A stretch of 64,000 bases of DNA, from the NCBI RefSeq assembly GCF_042138895.1, contig NZ_JBHIKW010000004.1:124001-188000 (forward strand). The letters are read 5' to 3'. The position numbers were made by a program, and so were the translations under genes. Positions 27,284 through 36,111 of the stretch are shown here, in pieces (the first letter of the stretch is position 1; each line of letters starts with the position of its first letter). The notes beneath the pieces were generated by a model that was not told the DNA's origin, ran no database searches, and was given only the letters and a program-made list of their open reading frames with translations. The stretch comes from Cedecea selenatireducens (GTDB lineage: Bacteria > Pseudomonadota > Gammaproteobacteria > Enterobacterales > Enterobacteriaceae).

Positions 27284-27342
27284 GTTGGAGTAATTTCTCA
27301 GGCCTCGCCATTCTCGTCTCATCAATCCAAGGAGACGACATC

Positions 27343-27897
27343 ATGCACAAAACCCTGATCCTGCTGTTCCACCCGGACCTGTCCCGCTCAAACGCCAACG
27401 CCGCGCTGGGGAAGGAGGCGGCAAACCTGGATAACGTTGAAGTGGTCGATATCCAGGCACTGTATCCTGAAGGCATCGACATTTACCGCGACGGCGAGCG
27501 TGAAGCCGCAAGGCTGCTGAGTGCCGACCGCATTGTGCTGCAATTCCCGATTCACTGGTACTCCATGCCCGCGATTATGCGCCAGTGGCAGGACGCGGTA
27601 CTGACCAGAATGTTCTACCTGAATTACGAAGAGGAAGGGCAAAAGCTGGAAGGGACGCCGCTGTTTGTGGCGGTGACCGCAGGCAACGTTGAAGAGTCTT
27701 ACCGGCCCGATGGGCGCAATCTCTTTACCATTGAATCACTGCTGGCTCCACTTCGTGCCACCGCACATCGCTGTGGTCTCATCTGGCGTTCACCGTTTGT
27801 GGTCTACACTGCCGATAAGCTTGAGCCCGTGGGCCTGAAAGCAAAGGCCGAAGAGTACGTTATGGCCCTTCATCTGTGGCGTGAGGAAAAAATTTGA
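27343..27897 (+). CDS. NAD(P)H:quinone oxidoreductase-like flavoprotein
   Basis: Protein of 184 residues of the flavodoxin-2 fold (KefF/MdaB/YwrO group). It has the opening ILLFHPDLSRSNANAAL, the FPIHWYSMPAIMRQWQDAVL flavin-site segment, and VTAGNVEESY. These enzymes bind FMN or FAD and reduce quinones or electrophiles with NAD(P)H in the cytoplasm. The gene follows an AAGGAG site and is divergent from the NodD-like LysR gene, consistent with an inducible detoxification enzyme. Confidence 0.85.
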   Translation: MHKTLILLFHPDLSRSNANAALGKEAANLDNVEVVDIQALYPEGIDIYRDGEREAARLLSADRIVLQFPIHWYSMPAIMRQWQDAVLTRMFYLNYEEEGQKLEGTPLFVAVTAGNVEESYRPDGRNLFTIESLLAPLRATAHRCGLIWRSPFVVYTADKLEPVGLKAKAEEYVMALHLWREEKI

Positions 27898-27987
27898 GGA
27901 TTTTTCATTTTTTTTAGCAATATTTCTCACGCTGATTCGTCTACCTCATCACCAGTGATTATCTGTAACCGTAACGAGGTAAACATA

Positions 27988-28440
27988 ATGAGAGATTTTG
28001 ATATGCACCGACATGACCATCATCGCCGCGGATTCTGTGGCCACAGAATGGGCAAACCAATTTTGCTGTGCGTGGCGCTTTTTGTTGTGCTCGGCCTGGT
28101 CGTAATGACGCTATGGAATGCGGTGTTACCGGGGCTGCTGGGCGTTAAGGCCATCGGTTTTTGGCAATCTTTAGGCCTGCTGGCGCTATGCCGGATCCTG
28201 TTCGGTGGCCTGGGCTTCCGTCCCGGCATGTTTGGTAAAGCCCGTCGCCGCATGCACGAACGCTGGATGCAAATGACGCCGGAGCAGCGCGAAGAGTTCA
28301 TGCAACATCGCCGCGAGAAGTTTGGTTTTGGCCATCGTGACCGCTGCGGCTGGCATGCTCGCGGGGATGAAAGAATGGATCCACGTCCGCAGCAGCCATC
28401 GCCGGAAGAAAACAGCGCCAAAAAACCGGACGCTGAGTGA
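27988..28440 (+). CDS. His-rich small membrane protein paired with ECF sigma factor
   Basis: Protein of 150 residues. The cytoplasmic N-terminus is rich in His (MHRHDHHRRGFCGHR), two hydrophobic segments follow (about 23-48 and 54-72), and the tail is basic with QMTPEQREEFMQHRREKF, then a Pro/Glu-rich end. ATG 27988 has GAGG in front. I do not recognise a named family. It sits immediately upstream of an ECF sigma factor, with the stop overlapping or abutting its start, so it may be a metal-sensing membrane partner or anti-sigma factor. This is inference from context. Confidence 0.65.
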   Translation: MRDFDMHRHDHHRRGFCGHRMGKPILLCVALFVVLGLVVMTLWNAVLPGLLGVKAIGFWQSLGLLALCRILFGGLGFRPGMFGKARRRMHERWMQMTPEQREEFMQHRREKFGFGHRDRCGWHARGDERMDPRPQQPSPEENSAKKPDAE

Positions 28441-28445
28441 CGCCG

Positions 28446-29006
28446 ATGAAAGCCGGAATGGCAGGGGAATCTCTGCTGGTGACAGCGCTGAACGGCTGCC
28501 GGACCCGACTTAAAGCTTTTATTCGCGGGCGAACGGCGAGGCGTGAAGATGCCGACGATATCCTGCAGGAGGTCAGCTACCAGCTGATGAAAGTGGAGCA
28601 GCCGGTGGAGAACGTCGCCGCCTGGCTGTTCCGCGCCGCCCGCAACGAAATGACCGACCGGGCGAGGAAAAAGCGCGAGCTGCCTCTGGCAGGCTGGTTC
28701 GGTGGCGAAGACGAGGATGATTATCCGGAAGATGAGCTGGCCGAAACGCTTTTTGGCACTCCGCAAACGCCGGAGGACGAATACCTGAAGCAGTTGCTAT
28801 GGGAAGAGCTGGAAACGGCGCTGTCCGAGCTGCCTCCGGCTCAGCGGGACGTATTTATCAAAACCGAGCTGCAAGACTATAGCGTAAAAGACCTTGCTGG
28901 CGAGAGCGGCGACACCGTGCAGGCGCTGCTCTCCCGCAAACACAAAGCCGTTCTGTATCTGCGCACCCGGCTGCGCAACTTGTATGACGACCTGGCTGGT
29001 CACTGA
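28446..29006 (+). CDS. ECF-type RNA polymerase sigma factor
   Basis: Protein of 186 residues. Sigma region 2 reads RREDADDILQEVSYQLMKVE with WLFRAARNEMTDRARKKR (regions 2.3-2.4). After an acidic linker, region 4 is LSELPPAQRDVFIKTELQDYSVKDLA. The usual -10 and -35 recognition layouts are therefore present. ATG 28446 is used here; GTG 28437, overlapping the upstream stop as GTGA, is the alternative. It is co-transcribed with the His-rich membrane protein and followed by a terminator. Confidence 0.85.
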   Translation: MKAGMAGESLLVTALNGCRTRLKAFIRGRTARREDADDILQEVSYQLMKVEQPVENVAAWLFRAARNEMTDRARKKRELPLAGWFGGEDEDDYPEDELAETLFGTPQTPEDEYLKQLLWEELETALSELPPAQRDVFIKTELQDYSVKDLAGESGDTVQALLSRKHKAVLYLRTRLRNLYDDLAGH

Positions 29007-29014
29007 CACAGCCC

Positions 29015-29051
29015 CCGGATCTGCCCAGGGACGGGCGATCCGGCTTTTTTT
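29015..29051 (+). terminator. Rho-independent terminator of the sigma-factor operon
   Basis: CCGGATC (29015-29021) pairs with GATCCGG (29037-29043), and the inner GCCC pairs with GGGC. The stem is followed by C and a run of seven T. It lies nine bases after the sigma-factor stop and is a clear intrinsic terminator on the plus strand. Confidence 0.85.
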
Positions 29052-29057
29052 AGCCAA

Positions 29058-30353
29058 TCATTCCCCCCAACGCTCCTTGATGTAATTCACCGCCTGCCGG
29101 GTCTGTGGCTGGTTCAGGTAGTTTTCCCTGAACAGGATTGTGCCGTTAATGTGCGGCAGGGATTCGTTCAAATCGAGCTGCTTTTTCAGCTCTGGAACGC
29201 CGCCGTTAACCGTCCAGTCAGGCTCATTCTTTGAAGGTTCCCCGACTTTGTACAGCGCAATGCCAATATAGAGGCGCGTATGGGTCGGCTTCACGACGTC
29301 CGCCCACCATTTCGCCAGCACGTCATAGCGTGCAGCGCTGCGCGAGAAGGGCCAGTAGATCTGCGGGGCGATATAGTCCAGCAGGCCTTTTTGTACCCAA
29401 AGCCGTGTATCCGCAAACGACTCGTCATAGGCCGCCGCGCCGCGAGTCTGCGACCCGGCGGGATCGTGGGAAATATTGCGCCATACGCCAGCGGGGCTGA
29501 CGCCAAACTCAACGCCGGGTTTTAGCTGCCTGATAGTGCGGGAAACCTGCTCAATCAGCAGTTGGGTATTATGCCGCCGCCAGTCGGCTTTCGACGCGTA
29601 GCCCTGGCCGTAAGTTCTGTAGGTTTGATTATCGTTAAGCGTGGAGCCCGGGGATTCGGTATAGAAGTAATCATCAAACTGCACGCCGTCAATGGCATAG
29701 TGCGAGACAACTTCGGCGACGATGCTGGTTATCCAGTCACGGACTTCCGGAATACCGGGGTCGAGTACGAAGCGGTCGCCAGAGGTTCTTATCCAGTCAC
29801 GGTGCAGCACAAAGACGCTGGCGGGCTGGAGAGAAAGCGTGCGGTTCAATGCTGCAACAGTGCCGGGCGTGGTGTTCGTGGAAACGCGGTAGGGGTTAAA
29901 CCATGCGTGCACCTTCATGCCGCGTTTGTGCGCTTCGTCGAGCATAAACTGCAACGGGTCGTAACCGGGATCTTCGCCAATGTTGCCCGTCAGCATATCT
30001 GACCACGGCAATATTTTTGAATGCCAAAGGGCGGTACCGTCAGGTTTAACCTGGAAGAACACGGTGTTAATCCCGAGCGACTTCAGCTTATCCAGCTTGT
30101 CTTTCAAGGCCTGCTGCTGTTGGTTAATGCGCCCCGATGCGCTACTGCCGTTAACGGAAGAAACCGGCGGCCAGTCCAGCCGGGAAACCGTTGCCAGCCA
30201 GACGCCACGCATTGGCTGATTGTTCTGCGCAGGCTGCGGGACATTCGGCTTACCCGATGGAAAGGGCGTCACCAGAGAAACCGGCGGTTTAGAGGCGCAG
30301 CTGGCAAGAAACAGCGCGACGGCAAGCATGGCAGCAGGCTTTTTAATCTTCAT
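29058..30353 (-). CDS. digH: Divisome-localised glycosyl hydrolase lipoprotein DigH (YddW)
   Basis: Lipoprotein of 431 residues. The signal peptide ends in FLASC with lipidated Cys near residue 19. The GH-like TIM-barrel domain (DUF187/GHL10) shows RGVWLATVSRLDWP, VFFQVKPDGTALWHSK, HAWFNPYRVS, DGVQFDDYFY and APQIYWPF. DigH cleaves denuded peptidoglycan glycan strands and localises to the septum in E. coli. Length and motifs match. It converges on the sigma-factor operon, whose terminator ends just before it. Confidence 0.9.
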   Translation of the reverse strand: MKIKKPAAMLAVALFLASCASKPPVSLVTPFPSGKPNVPQPAQNNQPMRGVWLATVSRLDWPPVSSVNGSSASGRINQQQQALKDKLDKLKSLGINTVFFQVKPDGTALWHSKILPWSDMLTGNIGEDPGYDPLQFMLDEAHKRGMKVHAWFNPYRVSTNTTPGTVAALNRTLSLQPASVFVLHRDWIRTSGDRFVLDPGIPEVRDWITSIVAEVVSHYAIDGVQFDDYFYTESPGSTLNDNQTYRTYGQGYASKADWRRHNTQLLIEQVSRTIRQLKPGVEFGVSPAGVWRNISHDPAGSQTRGAAAYDESFADTRLWVQKGLLDYIAPQIYWPFSRSAARYDVLAKWWADVVKPTHTRLYIGIALYKVGEPSKNEPDWTVNGGVPELKKQLDLNESLPHINGTILFRENYLNQPQTRQAVNYIKERWGE

Positions 30354-30686
30354 AACAGAGAGAAAGCGGCGTGAAGAGGCGATGATGTGCTCCAGATTTT
30401 TGCCGATCGTTAGATGACATGCATTTTCTTACTATTCAATATCAAGTCAATCTCTAACGCCGTTAAGTAAAGCAGACCCTGACTAACCTTGCTTACGATC
30501 AAAATCCTTATTTATCATCACAATAAATAGAACACATTTCGTGTTTTATCCTATTACGATTGTGCACCATGCCTTTGCTGACAGCTTAATCGCCCGATTG
30601 CTACTATCCCTTCGTTAATTGCTCATTTTTTATCTGCGTGTCCGCACGCCGTTATTTTTTGCTGTAGAGAAGCAAGGTGACCCGTA
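30354..30686. promoter_or_regulatory. Intergenic region ahead of the second leuCD operon
   Basis: This 333-base AT-rich stretch separates divergent digH and leuC2 and holds no supported gene. It contains an inverted repeat TATTTAT-CATCACA-ATAAATA (30509-30529), LysR-like, probably bound by the regulator encoded at the end of the operon. GCGTG-TCCG-CACGC near 30636 could form a small hairpin in the leader. Confidence 0.45.
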
Positions 30687-32111
30687 ATGAAGCCTAAAAC
30701 GCTGTACGATAAAATCATCGATACCCACGTCATCCGCCCTCTGGACGATCAGGGCAATGTCCTGCTGTATATCGACCGCTCTATCCTCAATGAATACACC
30801 AGCCCACAGGCCTTTAGCGGCCTGCGTGACGCTAATCGTCAGGTCTGGCAGCCAAAGAGTATTCTGCTCAACGTCGACCACGTTAACCCGACACGGCCCG
30901 AGCGCACGCCAGAGATGACTGACCCTGGCGGTGAGCTTCAGGTTCGCTACTTTGAGTCCAACAGCCGTGATTTTGGCCTCGAACTGTTTGACGTTATGGA
31001 CCCCCGGCAGGGTATCGAGCACGTGGTTGCGCACGAGCAGGGGATCGTCCTGCCGGGCATGGTGATTGCCGCAGGCGACAGCCATACCACAACCTACGGC
31101 GCCTTCGGCGCGTTTGGATTCGGCATCGGCACCTCAGAAATAGAACATATGCTGGCGACTCAGACGCTGGCTTACAAAAAGCTAAAAACGCTGCGCGTGA
31201 CGGTGAACGGTGAGCTGCCGTTTGCCGCGACGGCGAAAGACATTGTGATGCTGCTTATCGCCGAAATAGGCGCAGATGGCGCGACAGGTTTTGCCATTGA
31301 GTTTTGCGGCAGCGCGATTGACGCGCTGAGCGTGGAAGGGCGCATGACCATTTGTAATATGGCGGTTGAAGCCGGGGCGCGCGGCGCTTTTATGGCGCCG
31401 GATGAGAAAGTTTATGCCTATATCAAACCAGCACCTCGCGTGCCTAAAGGCGAGATGTGGGAGCTGGCGCTCAAGTACTGGCGCACGCTGCGCAGCGATG
31501 CCGACGCGGTCTTCGATAAAGAAGTCGTGCTCGACTGCGCGAACTTAACGCCTCGCGTGACCTGGGGCACTAGCCCGGACCAGGGCGGAAGTATTACGGA
31601 CCTGGTGCCCGATCCCGCCGCTGAGCCCACAGCGGCAAAACGCCGTGACGTTGAAAATGCGCTGAGCTATATGGGCCTTACGCCCGGCACGCCGCTCTGC
31701 CAGATCCCCATTACCCATGCATTTATTGGTTCCTGTACTAACGGGCGTATTGAAGATCTCAGGGCCGTGGCGCAGGTGCTGCGTCACAGGAAAATCGCGC
31801 CGGGTGTAAGAGGTATTATCGTGCCGGGGTCAACGCAGGTTCGTGCGCGTGCCGAGCAGGAAGGATTAGCCAAAATCTTTATCGACGCAGGTTTTGAGTG
31901 GCGGCAGTCAGGCTGCTCAATGTGCCTCGCCATGAACGAGGACGTGCTGCAACCGGGCGACCGCTGCGCTTCGAGCACAAACCGTAACTTCGCGGGGCGG
32001 CAGGGGGCCGGGGCAAGAACCCACTTAATGAGCCCGGCGATGGTCGCGGCGGCGGCAGTGGCAGGCCATCTGACGGATGTTCGTCCGTTTTTACTGCAGG
32101 GAGAAGCGTAA
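30687..32111 (+). CDS. leuC2: Isopropylmalate-dehydratase-like large subunit (LeuC2)
   Basis: Aconitase-superfamily large subunit of 474 residues. The 4Fe-4S ligands are Cys350 in GSCTNGR and Cys410/Cys413 in SGCSMC. The substrate loops DHVNPTR and AGDSHTTTYGAFGAFGFGIG are typical of LeuC. It pairs with the small subunit that starts directly after its stop. Because it sits with a dehalogenase-like hydrolase and a LysR gene, not with leuA or leuB, it is probably a catabolic paralogue acting on a 2-alkylmalate or similar acid. The true substrate is not visible. Confidence 0.88.
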   Translation: MKPKTLYDKIIDTHVIRPLDDQGNVLLYIDRSILNEYTSPQAFSGLRDANRQVWQPKSILLNVDHVNPTRPERTPEMTDPGGELQVRYFESNSRDFGLELFDVMDPRQGIEHVVAHEQGIVLPGMVIAAGDSHTTTYGAFGAFGFGIGTSEIEHMLATQTLAYKKLKTLRVTVNGELPFAATAKDIVMLLIAEIGADGATGFAIEFCGSAIDALSVEGRMTICNMAVEAGARGAFMAPDEKVYAYIKPAPRVPKGEMWELALKYWRTLRSDADAVFDKEVVLDCANLTPRVTWGTSPDQGGSITDLVPDPAAEPTAAKRRDVENALSYMGLTPGTPLCQIPITHAFIGSCTNGRIEDLRAVAQVLRHRKIAPGVRGIIVPGSTQVRARAEQEGLAKIFIDAGFEWRQSGCSMCLAMNEDVLQPGDRCASSTNRNFAGRQGAGARTHLMSPAMVAAAAVAGHLTDVRPFLLQGEA

Positions 32112-32726
32112 ATGGAACCCTTTAACCGTGTGACCGGCGTGGCCGCGCCGATGATGGCAGCCAACATTGATACCGATGTGATCATGCCGAAGCAGTTCCT
32201 GAAGGGCATTGACCGCAACAACCTGGACAGGGGCGTTTTCTTTGACCAGCGTTTCCAGACTGATGGCACGCCGAACCCGGATTTTATCCTTAACAAACCC
32301 GCATGGCAGGGCGCTCAGTTTCTTATTGTCGGCCCTAACTTTGGCTGTGGCTCCAGCCGCGAACATGCGGTGTGGGGATTACGTCAGCTTGGCATTCGCG
32401 CGCTTATCGGCACCAGTTTTGCCGGTATTTTTAACGACAACTGCCAGCGTAACGGCGTGCTGACCCTTACGCTGCCGACGGCGGATATTGACCAACTGGC
32501 GCAGGCCGCAGGCAACCCGGAGACCAACCGCATTATTGTCGATCTTGCTCAGCAGCAGATTAGCATGGGGGAGAATCATCTTGCCTTTACGGTCGATGAG
32601 CTGAAAAAGCATATGCTGCTGGAAGGCCATGATGCCATTAGCTATACGATGCAATACCAGCAGGAGATTCGGGAGTTCGAACAGCGCCACTTTGCCGCGC
32701 ATCCGTGGCTACTGACCCAGGACTAA
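32112..32726 (+). CDS. leuD2: Isopropylmalate-dehydratase-like small subunit (LeuD2)
   Basis: Protein of 204 residues: the swivelling small-subunit domain with NIDTDVIMPKQFLKGI, NFGCGSSREHAVWGL and the substrate-specificity region near the N-terminus. The start ATG begins immediately after the leuC2 stop codon. It completes the heterodimeric dehydratase. The set is separate from any leuABCD operon, so the symbol leuD2 is used by analogy. Confidence 0.9.
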   Translation: MEPFNRVTGVAAPMMAANIDTDVIMPKQFLKGIDRNNLDRGVFFDQRFQTDGTPNPDFILNKPAWQGAQFLIVGPNFGCGSSREHAVWGLRQLGIRALIGTSFAGIFNDNCQRNGVLTLTLPTADIDQLAQAAGNPETNRIIVDLAQQQISMGENHLAFTVDELKKHMLLEGHDAISYTMQYQQEIREFEQRHFAAHPWLLTQD

Positions 32727-32732
32727 CATTCA

Positions 32733-33656
32733 ATGATGAAAGATAACGCTGACTTTGTTTGTGACCGGGGGGAGTCTCCTTTTATTCCTGGTTTCCAGTT
32801 AATGGACGTGACGCTGGATAACGGTATTTCACTTCGCGCCGCCGTAGGAGGCCAGGGCGAACCGCTGGTTTTACTGCACGGTCACCCGCAAAACCACGTC
32901 ACCTGGCGTAAAATTGCGCCGGTTCTGGCACGGCATTTTACCGTCATCATGCCGGATATTCGCGGCTACGGAGACAGCGCTAAACCCGCCAGCGACGAAG
33001 ATCACCGCAGCTATTCCAAGCGTGAGATGGCGAAAGATATCGTTCTGCTGGTGGCACGACTGGGGTTCCATGCAGGCTTTGCTTTTATGGGGCACGACCG
33101 GGGGGCTCGCGTTGGGCATCGTCTGGCGCTGGATTATCCTGAGCAGGTTAAACGCAGTATCTTTATTGATATCGCCCCGACGGCAACCATGTATGCGCTG
33201 ACCGATAAGACGTTTGCCACCCGCTATTTCTGGTGGTTCTTCCTGATCCAGCCTGCGCCGATGCCGGAGAAAATGATCGCCGCAGATCCGGCATTTTTCC
33301 TGCGTAAGCACATCGATGGCCAGCTTAAAACGCCCGGCGCTACGGAACCGGAGGTGTTCGCCGAATATCTGCGTTGTTATCAGAATACCGATACGCTACG
33401 GGCTATATGTGAGGATTACCGCGCCTCGGCCACCCTCGATCTTGAGGATGACGACGCCGATAAGCATCTGCGCATCACCAGCCCTTTGCTGGTGCTTTGG
33501 GGGGAGAAAGGCACCGTGGGCCAGCTTTACGATGTCATCGCAACGTGGCAGGAAAAGGCGCTGGACGTGCGCGGCAAAGCTATGCCTTGCGGACACAGCC
33601 CACAAGAAGAGTGTCCTGATGCGCTGCTCGGCGCTATTATGCCGTTCTTAACCTGA
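32733..33656 (+). CDS. Alpha/beta hydrolase, fluoroacetate-dehalogenase-like
   Basis: Hydrolase of 307 residues. The oxyanion motif LLHGHPQNHVTW is followed by a nucleophile elbow GHDRGARVG that carries Asp, not Ser, as in haloacetate/fluoroacetate dehalogenases (DRG plus a following Arg). The catalytic His is probably in MPCGHSPQEECPD. The family hydrolyses C-halogen bonds or related esters; epoxide hydrolases share the Asp nucleophile. Two in-frame ATGs (32733, 32736) are possible. It lies six bases after leuD2, in the same operon. Confidence 0.8.
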   Translation: MMKDNADFVCDRGESPFIPGFQLMDVTLDNGISLRAAVGGQGEPLVLLHGHPQNHVTWRKIAPVLARHFTVIMPDIRGYGDSAKPASDEDHRSYSKREMAKDIVLLVARLGFHAGFAFMGHDRGARVGHRLALDYPEQVKRSIFIDIAPTATMYALTDKTFATRYFWWFFLIQPAPMPEKMIAADPAFFLRKHIDGQLKTPGATEPEVFAEYLRCYQNTDTLRAICEDYRASATLDLEDDDADKHLRITSPLLVLWGEKGTVGQLYDVIATWQEKALDVRGKAMPCGHSPQEECPDALLGAIMPFLT

Positions 33657-33676
33657 CTCCAGACGATGGCATAACG

Positions 33677-34624
33677 ATGAGCCCCAATGAAAATCCGCGC
33701 GCCCCGTGGCCGCTTATTGAAGACCTGAACGTGTTTGTCACCGTGGTTCGCAAAGAAAGCTTTGCCAACGCGGCGGCGGAGCTGGGGCTCTCACCGTCTT
33801 ACGTCAGTAAACGCATTGCTCTACTGGAAAAAAGCCTCGGCATGCGGCTGTTACACCGCAGCGCACGCGCCATTCATTTAACGGCAGACGGCCATAAGGC
33901 GATGACGGGGGCGCTGTCGGTTCTGGAGAGCATGGGCGATTTTGTTTCGGGGCTTGCCGCCTGGAGAGAGACCCTTGAGGGTAATATCCAGATGAGCTGC
34001 TCGTTTGGTTTTGGCTCAACCTATATGCCCGATGCACTGTCGGCGCTGGCGGAACGTTATCCGGCGTTAAACATTAAGCTGACGCTGACCGACAGGGTCG
34101 TTGATTTGATAGAAGAGGGTGTTGACGTTGAAATTCGCGTCGGCGACGATATTAAAGATCTGTATATCACCCGCCAGCTCTCTGCTAACCAGCGTGTACT
34201 TTGCGCCTCCGCGGACTACCTCACACAGCACGGCACGCCGCAGCAGATAGCCGATCTCCGACACCATAAATGCCTGGTGATTCAGGAACGCAGCTCGCAG
34301 TTCGGCGTATGGCCGTTAACCAATGGCATGGAAACTCAGCAGACCCACGTCAGTAGCCAGCTCTCATCCAATAACGGCAGCGTAGTCCTGAAATGGGCGT
34401 TGAAAGGGCACGGAATTATTCTGCGCTCGCAGTGGGAAGTGCAGCACTATATTGCCCGCGGCGAGCTGGTGCAGGTTTTGCCGGAGTGGTACCAGACCGC
34501 GAATATCTGGGCGGTGTATTCCAACCGCACCAGCGGTTCGGCGAAGCTAAAAGTCTGTATCGATTTTCTGGTGGACTATTTTCAACAGTTTCCGCCGGTG
34601 GAAGCGTCAGGCATGGCTAAATAA
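33677..34624 (+). CDS. LysR-family regulator (DmlR-like)
   Basis: Regulator of 315 residues with the opening PLIEDLNVFVTVVRKESFANAAAELGLSPSYVSKRIALLE, close in wording to DmlR, the D-malate catabolism regulator of E. coli. The effector domain is complete. It is the last gene of the leuC2-leuD2-hydrolase operon, 20 bases after the hydrolase, so it probably senses a substituted malate and controls the operon promoter near 30500. Confidence 0.86.
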   Translation: MSPNENPRAPWPLIEDLNVFVTVVRKESFANAAAELGLSPSYVSKRIALLEKSLGMRLLHRSARAIHLTADGHKAMTGALSVLESMGDFVSGLAAWRETLEGNIQMSCSFGFGSTYMPDALSALAERYPALNIKLTLTDRVVDLIEEGVDVEIRVGDDIKDLYITRQLSANQRVLCASADYLTQHGTPQQIADLRHHKCLVIQERSSQFGVWPLTNGMETQQTHVSSQLSSNNGSVVLKWALKGHGIILRSQWEVQHYIARGELVQVLPEWYQTANIWAVYSNRTSGSAKLKVCIDFLVDYFQQFPPVEASGMAK

Positions 34625-34794
34625 TTTCAACGCCAGAATGCGAGAGATCCCCGTCCAGATGCATCGATGAGCTGAGATAGACCAGGCGTTAAACCTGAAA
34701 GATCCATTCATCGGGCTGTTTTTATTGCTATAAAACGCTATGATTTCCCTGGTAATAATTCGCGGCGTTGCGTGAAAAACAGGAGAGATAAAAA

Positions 34795-35121
34795 TTGAGT
34801 AAAACGTCATTACAGGTCAAGCGGGTGCCTCTTGTCAGCCTTCTTAAAATTTTTGGTATCGGTTTATCTATACCCATGACCATACTTGGCCTGATCAGCG
34901 GGATCATGGGCTTTTTAGGATTTAACGGCGTAATGCTGAACGGGCAGCAGGTGTACGGTTTTTCCGCCCTGGTGGCAGGCCCACTTATTAGCATTATTGT
35001 TACGTTATTTTTGGTCTTATTTTTCGGTTTTATTTCATGGCTGGGGTTGAGAGTCTTCTGTAAATTCCGCGTGCTTAACCTAAGCATTCATCTGGATAAA
35101 ATAGAGCCAGCCCGGGAGTAA
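34795..35121 (+). CDS. Small two-helix membrane protein of unknown function
   Basis: Protein of 108 residues starting at TTG 34795, with AGGAGAG at proper spacing and no ATG nearby. Two long hydrophobic segments (about 15-43 and 56-86) flank a short loop. I do not recognise the family. It lies 22 bases before cdh and may be in the same transcript. Confidence 0.55.
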   Translation: MSKTSLQVKRVPLVSLLKIFGIGLSIPMTILGLISGIMGFLGFNGVMLNGQQVYGFSALVAGPLISIIVTLFLVLFFGFISWLGLRVFCKFRVLNLSIHLDKIEPARE

Positions 35122-35143
35122 CAAATTTGCTGACGCTTATCTA

Positions 35144-35938
35144 ATGCGCACAAATGTAATAACCACGCCGGTTTCCGCCAGCCTTTGTCGTGGGTTTTTA
35201 CTTCTGGGAATATTCATGCTGGTGGGCTGTGCCCGCTCCGACGCGCTGTGGGGCGTGGTCGATAAGGTATGCATGACCAACTATCAGCAAACGAGCAGTC
35301 CGGCACCTTGCCAACAGATCTACATGCCGGAGGGGAAGGCTCACGGTTTTAGCGTTATCCAGAACCCGCGTTATCCCTATCATTTTATTCTGGTGCCCAC
35401 GGCGAAGTTGAGCGGCATTGAAAGCCCGGAACTGGCGGCAGAAGGCCACACGGATTACTTTGGCTACGCCTGGCTTATGCGCCGTCTTTTGGCGTACCAG
35501 TACGGAGCCCCTGTGCCGGACGACAGGCTAGGCCTGGCCATTAACTCGGCCTACGGTCGTAGCCAAAATCAGCTGCATATCCACCTGACTTGTCTGCGTG
35601 AGGACGTCAGGCGTCAAATGCTGGCAGAACGCCCCTTTATAACGGAAGAATGGCAACCGTTGCCCGATAAGCTCCTGCGTTACACCTGGTACGCGCGGCG
35701 GGTGATGCAGCCGACCGTCATGGGAATTGATCCAATTAACAGCGTCGCGAGTCATTTCCATTTAACGCCTGAACAGCTGGCGGAGTGGGGCGTGGCCGTC
35801 ATTCCCACAACCTACGGTAAGCAAAAAGGGTTTATTTTGCTTACCACTAAGCGGGGCTGGGACCGTAATAATCGTGCCTCGGTGGAAGCATTGCTGGATA
35901 AAGAGTGTGCTATTTTGCCGTCGCGAAGCAGTGATTAA
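35144..35938 (+). CDS. cdh: CDP-diacylglycerol pyrophosphatase Cdh
   Basis: HIT-like membrane-associated hydrolase of 264 residues. It splits CDP-diacylglycerol into phosphatidate and CMP. The key segment is SQNQLHIHLTC, carrying the HxH motif, preceded by the LAINSAYGR stretch as in E. coli Cdh, with RAS-type C-terminal pattern. The N-terminus carries a hydrophobic segment ending in LVGC, which could be a lipobox, whereas E. coli Cdh has a plain membrane anchor. The start at ATG 35144 lacks a good ribosome site. Confidence 0.87.
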   Translation: MRTNVITTPVSASLCRGFLLLGIFMLVGCARSDALWGVVDKVCMTNYQQTSSPAPCQQIYMPEGKAHGFSVIQNPRYPYHFILVPTAKLSGIESPELAAEGHTDYFGYAWLMRRLLAYQYGAPVPDDRLGLAINSAYGRSQNQLHIHLTCLREDVRRQMLAERPFITEEWQPLPDKLLRYTWYARRVMQPTVMGIDPINSVASHFHLTPEQLAEWGVAVIPTTYGKQKGFILLTTKRGWDRNNRASVEALLDKECAILPSRSSD

Positions 35939-36111
35939 ATATTGCGTCCCCGCTATCGGCAATGTACACGGCGTCAGACTTTTTTATACATAGGTTATGT
36001 CTTTTTCTTATTTGCCAGTATTAGTGCAGTTTGAAAAACTCTTCCGGCCGCACCTGAACGGTGGGTAATTTCAAATTTGTTATTTTTATTGGTTTAAGGA
36101 AGACGTAATTT

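Noticed and set aside
36060..36111. Possible MetJ boxes before the MetQ-like gene
   Set aside because: Only one loose AGACGT match was found; tandem 8-base MetJ boxes are not present.
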